Assembly: GCF_008365275.1 (NCBI RefSeq)
Contig: NZ_CP043504.1
Location: 744,001-808,000 of the forward strand
Origin: Protaetiibacter larvae
GTDB lineage: Bacteria; Actinomycetota; Actinomycetes; Actinomycetales; Microbacteriaceae
Direction: 5' to 3'
Length of the DNA: 64,000 nucleotides
Part shown: positions 23,175-30,445 of the stretch, piece after piece
Numbering within the stretch: the first letter of the stretch is position 1
Layout: each line of letters opens with the position of its first letter
Program-made: the position numbers and the translations under genes
The notes under the pieces: model-generated
What the model was told of the DNA's origin: nothing
What the model saw: only the letters and a program-made list of their open reading frames with translations
The model's database searches: none

Positions 23175-24176
23175 ATGCCCCTCATCGACAACGCCATCTA
23201 CCGCGACGGCCGTCGTGTGCAGACCCCGCACACCCTCGAGGAGACCTTCGAGCTGAACCGCGCCGAGGGCGGGATGGCGTGGATCGGGCTCTACCGCCCG
23301 ACCGACGCCGAGCTCGCGGCGGTCGCCGAGGAGTTCTCGCTGCACGAGCTCGCCGTGGAGGACGCCTCGACCGGCCACCAGCGCGCCAAGCTGGAGCGCT
23401 ACGACGACGTGCTGTTCGTGGCCCTGCGGCCGGCCCGCTACATCGACAGCGCGGAGGAGGTGGAGTTCGGCGAGCTGCACGTGTTCGTCGGACCGGACTT
23501 CGTCGTCACGGTGCGCCACGCGGAGACACCCGATCTCGCCCAGGTGCGCAAGCGGCTCGAGGCCGACCCGGAGCTGCTCGCGCGGGGCCCGGAGGCGGTG
23601 CTGTACGCGATCCTCGACCAGGTGGTCGACGAGTACGAGCCCGTCGTGGCCGGGCTCGAGAACGACATCGACGAGATCGAGGACCAACTGTTCGGCGAGG
23701 ACGACGACGAGACGCTCGCCCGCCGCATCTACGATCTGTCGCGCGAGGTGATCAGCTTCCAGCGGGCCGTGCATCCGCTCGTCGGGATGCTCGACGCGCT
23801 GCTGCGCGGCGGCGTGCGCTACGGGGTGGATGTGGAGCTGCAGCGTTCGCTGCGCGACGTGCTCGACCACGTGACCCGCACGGTGGAGCGCGCCGACTCC
23901 TACCGGGCGCTGCTCGCGAGCGCCCTGCAGGTGCAGTCGACGCTCGTGACGCGCGCGATGACCCGCACCACCATCCAGCAGAACGAGCAGATCAAGCGGA
24001 TCACCTCGTGGGCCGCGATCCTGTTCGCGCCCACCCTCGTGGGCACGGTGTACGGCATGAACTTCCGGTACATGCCCGAGCTGCTGTGGACCTGGGGGTA
24101 TCCCTTCGCCCTGCTGCTCATGCTGCTGCTGGGCCTCGGCCTGTACGTGGTCTTCAAGATCAAGCGCTGGCTGTAG
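23175..24176 (+). CDS. CorA family magnesium/cobalt transporter
   Basis: A 333-residue CorA channel. A soluble N-terminal alpha/beta domain and long helices lead to two C-terminal TM segments. The signature YGMNF closes TM1 (near residue 295), followed by a short acidic loop (PELLWTWG) and TM2. The start at 23175 is chosen over 23166 because CAGGAT lies 7 nt upstream in the usual leaderless geometry. It should mediate Mg2+ (or Co2+/Ni2+) influx as a pentamer. Its 3' end overlaps the convergent hydrolase gene by 17 bp. Confidence 0.9.
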   Translation: MPLIDNAIYRDGRRVQTPHTLEETFELNRAEGGMAWIGLYRPTDAELAAVAEEFSLHELAVEDASTGHQRAKLERYDDVLFVALRPARYIDSAEEVEFGELHVFVGPDFVVTVRHAETPDLAQVRKRLEADPELLARGPEAVLYAILDQVVDEYEPVVAGLENDIDEIEDQLFGEDDDETLARRIYDLSREVISFQRAVHPLVGMLDALLRGGVRYGVDVELQRSLRDVLDHVTRTVERADSYRALLASALQVQSTLVTRAMTRTTIQQNEQIKRITSWAAILFAPTLVGTVYGMNFRYMPELLWTWGYPFALLLMLLLGLGLYVVFKIKRWL

Positions 24177-24999
24177 GGCTCGCCCATAGCTCGTCGAACA
24201 CGGCGGCAATGCCGCCGGGCGACATCACGGCCGAGCCGTGGTGACCGCCCTCGAGGCTGCGGTACGTGATCCGGGGGAGCAGCTCGCTCAACGCGCGGGC
24301 CGCGTCATGGAAGAACGGCTCGCTCCGCTCGCCCGCCATGACGACGCCACGCGCGGTGATCCCGCCCCACCTCTCGCGCGGCAGGGGTCGCCCGTCCTGG
24401 GTTCCGGCGAGCGCCGCGAAGTCGTAGCCGAGGGTGTGCACGAGGCGCTTTCCCGCGGCCCAGTTCGAGGTGAGGCGCATCGCGGCCACGCCGACGGCGG
24501 GGATGCTCATCGCCTCGCGGAGGAACAGAGCGAGCGCGCGCCCGCGCCGACCGGCGACGACCTCCGATGCGATCCGCTCGGGGAGGTCGCGGGGCACGGG
24601 AGGGCGGCTGTCGTCGACGATGAACGGGGGCTCGTAGAGCACGAGCCCTGCCACGCGATCGCCGAGGTGCGCAGCGGCCTCGAGCGCGAGGGCGGCACCG
24701 GACGAGCTGCCGAAGAGGATCGCGGATCCGCCGTTGGCGGTGATCACGGCGGCGAGATCCTCGACCTCCCGCGCTGGGTCGGCTGCGCCGGGTGCGACGT
24801 CGCCGCTGCCGGCGCGCCCGCGGCGGTCGTAGCGCACGACCGTGAACCGAGGCTCGAGCAGGGCGCCGAGGCGCCGGGACTGCTCATGCGTGGAGAGCGC
24901 TGCGTCGACGAGGATGACGACCGGTCCCGTGCCGGCCCGGTAGCTCGCGATCGAGGTACCGTCGGCGGAGGCGACGATCGTGGGTGCATCAACGCTCAT
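24160..24999 (-). CDS. Alpha/beta hydrolase
   Basis: A 279-residue alpha/beta-hydrolase-fold protein. The nucleophile elbow is ILFGSSSGAALALEAA (G-S-S-S-G, near residue 95), with the oxyanion-region LVDAALSTHEQS upstream. A candidate catalytic histidine lies in LEGGHHGSAVMSP near the C-terminus. Third gene of an ArsR-SRPBCC-hydrolase operon; its ATG overlaps the preceding stop by ATGA. The substrate is unknown. Confidence 0.85.
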   Translation of the reverse strand: MSVDAPTIVASADGTSIASYRAGTGPVVILVDAALSTHEQSRRLGALLEPRFTVVRYDRRGRAGSGDVAPGAADPAREVEDLAAVITANGGSAILFGSSSGAALALEAAAHLGDRVAGLVLYEPPFIVDDSRPPVPRDLPERIASEVVAGRRGRALALFLREAMSIPAVGVAAMRLTSNWAAGKRLVHTLGYDFAALAGTQDGRPLPRERWGGITARGVVMAGERSEPFFHDAARALSELLPRITYRSLEGGHHGSAVMSPGGIAAVFDELWASPTASA

Positions 25000-25490
25000 G
25001 CCTGCTCCTCGAGCCGTTCGGCGAGGCGGTCGAAGGCGCCCGTCCACCCGGTGACGACGCCCATTCGGATGACGCGCGCGAGCCGCTCGTCGGAGGCGAA
25101 ACGGGTGCGCATCACGAGGCGCGTGCGTCCTTCGTCGAAGCCGATGAACTCCACGGTGACCGCGTTGGCCTCCGGATCGAGGTCGGCGCCCGACTCGTCG
25201 GAGAAGGCCTCCACGTACGACAGCAGCGCATGCGGCACGACCTCGCTGTACACACTGCGGATCCAGACCTCCGGCATCCGAGCCGCCGGTCCCATCCCGA
25301 AATGCCACAGACCCCCTGGATGCACCTCGAGCGCGCGAACCGTGGTGACCCATCCCGCGGGCCCCCACCAGGCTTCGAGCCCGGCGACGGTGGTCCAGCT
25401 GCGCCACACCCGCTCGACGGTCGCCGGGAGCTCGCGCTCGAAGGTGAGCTCCCGGCGGTCGAGGTCCTTGTGGACGAGCAGGCCGCTCAT
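24996..25490 (-). CDS. SRPBCC (AHSA1-like) domain protein
   Basis: A 164-residue START-like helix-grip protein with the typical opening RRELTFERELPATVERVWRS, then AWWGPAGW and a C-terminal helix (RMGVVTGWTGAFDRLAERLEE). These Aha1-C/SRPBCC proteins bind hydrophobic ligands and are very commonly encoded behind ArsR regulators, as here. Both junctions in the operon are ATGA overlaps. Ligand and role are unknown. Confidence 0.85.
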   Translation of the reverse strand: MSGLLVHKDLDRRELTFERELPATVERVWRSWTTVAGLEAWWGPAGWVTTVRALEVHPGGLWHFGMGPAARMPEVWIRSVYSEVVPHALLSYVEAFSDESGADLDPEANAVTVEFIGFDEGRTRLVMRTRFASDERLARVIRMGVVTGWTGAFDRLAERLEEQA

Positions 25491-25804
25491 CGAGCCCCGT
25501 CGCCGTCGGCGACGAGGTGTCGCTCGAGGCGGTCGAGTCGCTCGTCCCACAGCGCGGCGAATCCGTCGAGCCAGGTGTCGAGCTCCTGGAATCGCGCGGC
25601 CCGCAGGGAGTAGATGCGCCGCTGGGCGTCGACGCGTGCCCGTACGATACCCGCGTCGCTCAGCACCTTGAGGTGCCGAGAGACCAGCGGTTGCTTGAGG
25701 GAGAGCGCGTCGACGAGCTCCCCCACCGAGCGGGAGCCGCCGCGCAGCACGTCGACGATCGCGAGCCGGTTCGGCTCGGCGAGGGCATTCATCGTCTCGA
25801 TCAT
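25487..25804 (-). CDS. ArsR family transcriptional regulator
   Basis: A 105-residue winged-helix repressor: MNALAEPNRLAIVDVL, then LKQPLVSRHLKVLSDAGIV as recognition helix and DAQRRIYSLRA as wing. No metal-binding cysteine motif (ELCVCDL) is present, so it belongs to the non-metal ArsR group associated with SRPBCC genes. It is the first gene of the operon. A dyad directly over the promoter makes autorepression likely. Confidence 0.92.
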   Translation of the reverse strand: MIETMNALAEPNRLAIVDVLRGGSRSVGELVDALSLKQPLVSRHLKVLSDAGIVRARVDAQRRIYSLRAARFQELDTWLDGFAALWDERLDRLERHLVADGDGAR

Positions 25805-25810
25805 GCGCTT

Positions 25811-25839
25811 ATATTACTAGTAGATAATATTACTGACAA
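25811..25839 (-). promoter_or_regulatory. ArsR operon promoter with overlapping dyad operator
   Basis: Minus strand: -35 TTGTCA (25834-25839), 17 bp, -10 TAATAT (25811-25816), then 6 nt to the ATG. The inverted repeat ATATTA (25811-25816) / TAATAT (25825-25830), with ACTAGT inside, spans the -10 and spacer, matching the placement of ArsR operators. Confidence 0.7.
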
Positions 25840-25847
25840 GTGATCCG

Positions 25848-25878
25848 CGGGCATCGATCCCGTGACCTCACGATTTTC
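25848..25878. repeat. att-like 31-bp copy of the tRNA-Phe gene
   Basis: Thirty of 31 bases match 26872-26902 inside the tRNA-Phe gene, covering the sequence from the anticodon loop through the T arm (TCGATCCCGTGACCTCAC core). The single difference is A at 25853 against G at 26877. The two direct repeats bracket about 1 kb of accessory DNA, the pattern left by tRNA-targeting integrases. Confidence 0.75.
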
Positions 25879-26068
25879 CGTGACTTCTATGCCCAAATCG
25901 CACTGTATCTATGGAGCCGGCTTGCTTCTGACCAGGTATTTTCCTGCGTGGTCGCAGTTGCTCGCCGTTGGTTCGGCGGGCGGAACTGGCCCGGATGTGG
26001 CCCACGAGGAGGGTCGCCGCCCGGCGGCGTGTTCGATTTTTTCGTTTTGCCCGAGTATGATGGACGTC
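25879..26068. other. Left part of the accessory segment
   Basis: About 190 bp between the att-like repeat and the antitoxin gene. Base composition is more AT-rich than the surroundings (for example a GATTTTTTCGTTTTG run). No supported ORF is seen. TTCGAT (26032-26037) and TATGAT (26056-26061) form a promoter for the next gene. Confidence 0.4.
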
Positions 26069-26596
26069 ATGAGCACCTCGACCGACACGCCACGCGGTGC
26101 CCGCAAGGCACAGACCTATCTCCCCGAGGCCGACGCCCGCGAGGAGATTCTCGACTTCGCTGAGTTGATGCGCGAGCTGGAGGTCTTCCTCGCACAGAAC
26201 TCGTCCAAGGCTGCGCTCGTCGACCCCCAAGGCAACGCCCGTCCCATCCCGGATGAGATCTTCCGCATCCTCGAGCAGGTGACGAACGCGCTCGCCGCGG
26301 GCGAAGGCATCACCATCGTGCCGCAGGGCATGACCATGACGACGCAGCAGGCCGCGGACTTCCTCGGCATCAGCCGCCCGACGCTGGTCCGTCTTCTGGA
26401 GGCGGGCGACATCGCTTACGACAAGCCCGGCCGCCACCGTCGTGTCCGGCTGGAGGACTTGGTTGCGTACCAGGCGAACTTCCGCGCCGAGCGTCGCGCT
26501 GCGCTGCGCGAGTTGCAGCGTGCCAGTCTCGGGGCGAAGGTTCAGGTGGGCAACCCGGCCGATGTGAAGCGTCGTGCGGAGCTGGACACTGAGTGA
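26069..26596 (+). CDS. HTH (excisionase-type) DNA-binding protein, probable antitoxin
   Basis: A 175-residue protein. The C-terminal half holds a MerR/excisionase-like helix-turn-helix (MTTQQAADFLGISRPTLVRL, about residues 88-110, then YDKPGRHRRVRLEDLVAYQ). Proteins of this kind with an N-terminal helical domain are encoded directly before PIN-domain toxins, and remnants of such a toxin follow here with a GTGA overlap. The ATG lies 7 nt after TATGAT. Codon use is less GC-extreme than in its neighbours, consistent with acquisition by transfer. Confidence 0.8.
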   Translation: MSTSTDTPRGARKAQTYLPEADAREEILDFAELMRELEVFLAQNSSKAALVDPQGNARPIPDEIFRILEQVTNALAAGEGITIVPQGMTMTTQQAADFLGISRPTLVRLLEAGDIAYDKPGRHRRVRLEDLVAYQANFRAERRAALRELQRASLGAKVQVGNPADVKRRAELDTE

Positions 26597-26795
26597 GCTT
26601 TCCCGCCTTCTTCGATACCAACGTTCTCTACGGAGCGCTGCTCAACGACTTCATCCTCGAACTCGCTGACCGCGGACTGTTCCGGCCGTTGTGGTCGAAG
26701 GATGTTCTGTGATGACCGTTGACGACTTCCTGCTCGCACTCATCCGTGCCGGGGTGCCGAAGTTCGTGGACGCGACCCGGTCGAAGCTCTACTGA
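26593..26795 (+). pseudogene. Internally deleted PIN-domain toxin gene
   Basis: Frame 1 (26593-26712, GTG start overlapping the antitoxin stop) encodes 39 residues with FFDTNVLYGALLNDFILELA, the PIN N-terminus with its first catalytic Asp (FDTNVL). It ends in WSKDVL and a stop. Frame 2 (26712-26795, ATG overlapping that stop) encodes TVDDFLLALIRAGVPKF and a short tail, like the C-terminal helices of such toxins. The central acidic residues of the nuclease site are missing, so roughly a hundred codons seem to be deleted. No toxic RNase can be made. Confidence 0.75.
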
Positions 26796-26859
26796 GCACT
26801 CGCCTGAGGGCGTCGTGCGGTGGCCGTGAGGGCGAAGGGGATGCTTCCCTTATTCCGTA

Positions 26860-26935
26860 TGGTGGCTCCGACGGGCGTCGATCCCGTGACCTCACGATTT
26901 TCAGTCGTGCGCTCTACCAACTGAGCTACAGAGCC
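26860..26935 (-). tRNA. tRNA-Phe (GAA)
   Basis: A 76-nt cloverleaf on the minus strand beginning GGCTCTGTAGCTCAG, anticodon GAA in the loop ACTGAAAAT, acceptor pairing GGCTCTG/CGGAGCC (one G-U pair), A discriminator and encoded CCA. It is the last gene of a Glu-Asp-Phe cluster and carries the right-hand att-like repeat at 26872-26902. Confidence 0.97.
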
Positions 26936-26964
26936 GAGGCCGGCGAACCGGCGCGCTAGGTGAA

Positions 26965-26990
26965 AGAGCCCTTCCTTTCGGAAAGGCTCT
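26965..26990. other. Stem-loop between tRNA-Asp and tRNA-Phe
   Basis: AGAGCC...TTCC-TTTC-GGAA...GGCTCT forms a bulged hairpin between two tRNAs of one transcript. A processing signal is more likely than a terminator. Confidence 0.4.
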
Positions 26991-26998
26991 CGCATCCG

Positions 26999-27072
26999 CG
27001 ACCCTGACGGGACTTGAACCCGCGACCTCCGCCGTGACAGGGCGGCACGCTAACCAACTGCGCTACAGGGCC
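26999..27072 (-). tRNA. tRNA-Asp (GTC)
   Basis: A 74-nt cloverleaf on the minus strand beginning GGCCCTGTAGCGCAG, anticodon GTC in CCTGTCACG, T arm with GGTTCAAGTCC, G discriminator. The CCA end is not encoded, unlike its two neighbours. Middle gene of the Glu-Asp-Phe cluster. Confidence 0.96.
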
Positions 27073-27093
27073 TTGCTATGGAGTTGTTCGGTT

Positions 27094-27169
27094 TGGTGAC
27101 CCCAACGGGATTCGAACCCGTGCTGCCGCCGTGAAAGGGCGGTGTCCTAGGCCACTAAACGATGGGGCC
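27094..27169 (-). tRNA. tRNA-Glu (TTC)
   Basis: A 76-nt cloverleaf on the minus strand beginning GGCCCCATCGTTTAG, anticodon TTC in CCTTTCACG, T arm GGTTCGAATCC, A discriminator and encoded CCA. First gene of the cluster. A -10-like TATGCT on the minus strand (27202-27207) lies 32 bp upstream and could drive it. Confidence 0.96.
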
Positions 27170-27392
27170 GTATCGGTGAACCGCACAGCAACCGAGGGTC
27201 AAGCATACGTGCCCCGCGCGAAGAACGCGAATCGGCCGACGCGGGGGCGCGCCTCCCGCCGCAACTTCATCTAAGGGTTGAGAGTTGGAGGCGGCGCGGC
27301 TCACTGGTCACCCCGTGAGTCGTGTTGTTAGTGTGAATGGTGTTGTCCATGTGACATAAGACCCACGGGTCGTCATGGGAAACGGGGAACTG

Positions 27393-28625
27393 ATGAACGA
27401 CCGTCCTGAGCGGGGAAACCGTGCGCTCCGGCATCCGCGTCGCGGAGCGCGGGGAATCGCCGTAGTCGCCGCGGTCGTCACAGGCGTGCTCACCGCATCG
27501 CTCGGCGCGGCCCCCGCCTACGCGGCCGACTTCCCCAGCTGGACGGATGTGCAGGCCGCCAAGCGCGACGAGGCGAGCGCCAAGGCCGAACTCGCCCGGC
27601 TCACCGCCGCCATCTCCACCGCCCAGGTCGAGGTGGACAGCACCCAGAAGGAGGCGGAGGCGCGCGGCAACGAGTTCAACGCCGCGCAACAGGCCTACGA
27701 CGAGCAGGTGCTCGTCGCGCAGAAGGTCGAAGAGCAGCGCGCCGCCGCGCAGGCGGTCGCCGACAAGGCGAAGGCCGACTCCACCCGACTCATCTCGAAG
27801 CTCGCCAAGCAGGGCGGGGGAGGCGACCTCACCGTCAACCTCCTCGGCGACACCGGCGGTGCCGACAGCTACCTGTATCGCATCGGCGCGATGCAGAAGG
27901 TCTCCGAGCGCAGCGACGCCCTCTGGGCGAACGCCGTGCAGGCGCAGAACGTCGCCAAGTCGCTCGCCGCGCAGGAGGAGGTGGAGAAGAACAAGCTCGA
28001 GCAGCTGAGGCAGGATGCCGAGGCCAAGCAGAAGGTCGCGCAGGCTGCCGCCGAGGCGGCCGCGCAGAGGCTCGCCGACCTCGAGGCGGCACAGGCCAAG
28101 GCCGCGTCGCTCACCGCCTTCCTCACCGGCCAGCGCGAGCAGACCGAGGCCGACTACCTCGAAGGCCTCCGGCAGAAGTGGGGATCGGGCGCCGGCGGCG
28201 AGGTGAGCCCGAGCGGCTGGGCCCGCCCGGCCGCAGGTTACATCTCCAGCAACTTCGGCCAGCGGTACCACCCCATCTACCATCGCTGGCAGCTGCACAC
28301 CGGCGTCGACCTCGCCGGTCCCGGATGCGGCATCCCGATCTACGCGGCGCACGCGGGCGTGGTCACCTACGCCGGATGGAACGGCGACCTCGGCAACTTC
28401 ATCCAGATCGACCACCGCGACGGCACCTCGTCGGGCTACGGCCACATCATGCCGGGAGGCATCGGGGTGAGCATCGGCCAGGAGGTCGCGCCGGGGCAGC
28501 CCATCGCGCGGGTCGGCACGACCGGTGGATCCACCGGCTGCCACCTGCACTTCATCATCCGCGTGAACGGCCAGCTCACCGATCCGGTGCCGTTCATGCG
28601 CAACCAGGGGATCACGCTTGGCTGA
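27393..28625 (+). CDS. Secreted M23 family peptidoglycan endopeptidase with coiled-coil domain
   Basis: A 410-residue protein. The signal peptide ends near residue 44 (APAYA-ADFPSW). Residues 50-265 form an Ala/Glu/Lys-rich coiled coil as in CwlO/EnvC-type hydrolases. The C-terminal M23 LytM domain has the zinc ligands HTGVDLA (H-x3-D) and GCHLHF (H-x-H), with NFGQRYHP at its start, so it is a probable active endopeptidase. The start at 27393 follows GGGGAAC; an ATG at 27375 is the alternative. It overlaps the next hydrolase gene by 8 bp. The coiled coil suggests control by an FtsEX-like partner not encoded here. Confidence 0.9.
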   Translation: MNDRPERGNRALRHPRRGARGIAVVAAVVTGVLTASLGAAPAYAADFPSWTDVQAAKRDEASAKAELARLTAAISTAQVEVDSTQKEAEARGNEFNAAQQAYDEQVLVAQKVEEQRAAAQAVADKAKADSTRLISKLAKQGGGGDLTVNLLGDTGGADSYLYRIGAMQKVSERSDALWANAVQAQNVAKSLAAQEEVEKNKLEQLRQDAEAKQKVAQAAAEAAAQRLADLEAAQAKAASLTAFLTGQREQTEADYLEGLRQKWGSGAGGEVSPSGWARPAAGYISSNFGQRYHPIYHRWQLHTGVDLAGPGCGIPIYAAHAGVVTYAGWNGDLGNFIQIDHRDGTSSGYGHIMPGGIGVSIGQEVAPGQPIARVGTTGGSTGCHLHFIIRVNGQLTDPVPFMRNQGITLG

Positions 28626-29889
28626 GACACCGAAGAAACCCGAGGGATCCGCCCGCGGCACGTCTGGACCGTCGACCGCCGCCGTGGCGATCGCGGCCGC
28701 ATTCGCCCTGACGGCGGCAGGAGGTGCGGCCCCCGCCGAGGCCGCGCGCCGTCCCGACTTCCCCAGCTGGCAGGAGGTGCAGGCCGCCCGGCAGAGCGAG
28801 GCCGCCAAGAAGGCCGAGGTCGAGAAGATCGAGAAGATCGTCGCGGATCTGCAGCAGCAGGCGGCGGACCTCGGCAAGGTCGCCATGCAGAAGGGCGAGG
28901 AGGCCCTGCTCGCGCAGACGGCGCTCGAGGCCGCGGAGGCGAAGACCGCGCGCCTCGCCGATCAGCTCGCCGACGCGCAGGATCGCGCGGACGCATCCGC
29001 TCTGCTCGCCGCGCGGCTCGTCGCGCGTCTCGCGCGCAGCGGCGGCAGCGACGCCACCCTCTCGCTCGCCTTCTCCTCCGAGTCGGACGCCGACGCGCTG
29101 CTCGCGCGACTGGGCGCGATGTCGAAGTTGAGCGAGTCGTCCGCAGCCCTCGTGGAGCGCGCCGTCTTCGACAAGCGCGCCGCCGGCTCCCTCGCCGAGC
29201 AGGCGAAGGTGGCCGAGGACGAGCGCCGCGCACGGGCCGCCGCCGCGGACGCCGCGAAGGTCGCCGCGGAGCAGGCGGCCGCCGCCGTCCAGGCGCAGGC
29301 GGCCGAGGCGAGCGCCAACCAGTCGGTGCTGTACGCGCAGCTCGCGACCCTCAAGGGCACCACCGCCGCCGTCGAGCAGCAGTACGCCGAAGGCGTCGAG
29401 TGGGCTGCCGCGCACCAGCCGCCGCCCCCGCCGCCTCCCCCGCCCTCGAGCGGCGGAGGGGCTCCGCCCGTCAACCCGGATCCGCCGGTGCCGGTCGGCT
29501 CGGCGGTCGCCGGGGCGATCGCGTACGCGGAGGCGCAGCTCGGCGAGCGCTACGTGCTCGGCGGGATGGGTCCCGACGTCTGGGACTGCTCCGGCCTCAC
29601 CAAGGCCGCGTACGCATCCGTCGGCGTCTACATCGGTCCGCACGGCTCGACCAGCCAGTACAACTACATGGCGGCGCAGGGCAGGCTCGTGTCGCTCGCG
29701 CAGCTTCAGGCCGGAGACCTGCTGTTCTACGCGGACGACGGTTCACCGTCCGCATCCACCAAGTACCACGTGGCGATCGCCCTGGGCGGCGGCCGCATGA
29801 TCGAGGCGCCGAACCCGAGCGCGCCGGTGCGCATCGTGGCCATCCGCAACGCGGATCTCGTGCCCTACGCGGGCCGCCCGACCGGCTGA
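28618..29889 (+). CDS. Secreted NlpC/P60 family cell-wall hydrolase with coiled-coil domain
   Basis: A 423-residue protein from a TTG start (28618) inside the end of the M23 gene, with AGGGG upstream. The signal peptide ends at APAEA-ARRPDF. A coiled coil covers about 50-260, then a run of nine prolines and a Gly/Pro linker (about 270-295). The C-terminal NlpC/P60 domain has the catalytic Cys in VWDCSGLTKAAY and His in YHVAIALGGG. The plan matches RipA-like D-Glu/mDAP-type endopeptidases. Both tandem hydrolases begin their mature part with DFPSW-x2-VQAA, suggesting a duplicated N-terminal module. Confidence 0.9.
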   Translation: MAETPKKPEGSARGTSGPSTAAVAIAAAFALTAAGGAAPAEAARRPDFPSWQEVQAARQSEAAKKAEVEKIEKIVADLQQQAADLGKVAMQKGEEALLAQTALEAAEAKTARLADQLADAQDRADASALLAARLVARLARSGGSDATLSLAFSSESDADALLARLGAMSKLSESSAALVERAVFDKRAAGSLAEQAKVAEDERRARAAAADAAKVAAEQAAAAVQAQAAEASANQSVLYAQLATLKGTTAAVEQQYAEGVEWAAAHQPPPPPPPPPSSGGGAPPVNPDPPVPVGSAVAGAIAYAEAQLGERYVLGGMGPDVWDCSGLTKAAYASVGVYIGPHGSTSQYNYMAAQGRLVSLAQLQAGDLLFYADDGSPSASTKYHVAIALGGGRMIEAPNPSAPVRIVAIRNADLVPYAGRPTG

Positions 29890-29908
29890 GCCGCGGGGAG
29901 CGCGCGGC

Positions 29909-30400
29909 TCAGTGCTCGTGCGGCACGAACGCCGCGATCCCCGCCTGGATGATGGCCTCGGCCTCGGCGGCGTCGCCCCAGCCCTCGGTCTTGACCCACT
30001 TGCCGGGCTCGAGGTCCTTGTAGTGCTCGAAGAAGTGCTCGATCTCCTTGCGGGTGTACTCCGGGATGTCGGCGACGTCCTGGATGTGCGCCCAGCGCGG
30101 GTCCTTCGCGGGCACCGCGATGACCTTCGCGTCCGAGCCGCCGTCGTCGGTCATGTTGAACACGCCGACGGGGCGCACCTTCACGCCGACACCGGGGAAG
30201 AGCGGGTAGTCGAGCAGGACGAGCACGTCGACCGGGTCGCCGTCGAGGCCGAGGGTGTTCTCGAAGTAGCCGTAGTCGGTCGGGTAGACGAAGCCGGTGA
30301 AGAGCACGCGGTCGAGGAAGACGCGCCCGGTCTCGTGATCGACCTCGTACTTGTTGCGGCTCCCCTTGGGGATCTCGATGACGGCGGCGTAGTCGGCCAT
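29909..30400 (-). CDS. ppa: Inorganic pyrophosphatase
   Basis: A 163-residue family I soluble pyrophosphatase that hydrolyses PPi to two phosphates in the cytosol. Signature residues are present: [11 protein letters not shown] at the N-terminus, [10 protein letters not shown] (D-x-D-P-x-D metal site, about residue 53-60) and KVKVRP-like [18 protein letters not shown] precedes the ATG. It is divergent from tilS, as in many actinobacteria. Length is typical for prokaryotic hexameric enzymes. Confidence 0.96.
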   Translation of the reverse strand: MADYAAVIEIPKGSRNKYEVDHETGRVFLDRVLFTGFVYPTDYGYFENTLGLDGDPVDVLVLLDYPLFPGVGVKVRPVGVFNMTDDGGSDAKVIAVPAKDPRWAHIQDVADIPEYTRKEIEHFFEHYKDLEPGKWVKTEGWGDAAEAEAIIQAGIAAFVPHEH

Positions 30401-30445
30401 GGGGTTCTCCTGGGTGGGGCTCGATGTTGCAGCTAACTTTAGGCC

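Noticed and set aside
25868-26437. Minus-strand ORF opposite the antitoxin gene
   Set aside because: Shadow frame; no start signal and no recognisable domain.
27170-27392. c-di-AMP (ydaO-type) riboswitch upstream of the peptidoglycan hydrolases
   Set aside because: The conserved ydaO core sequences are not present; only a short leader with TAGTGT as possible -10.
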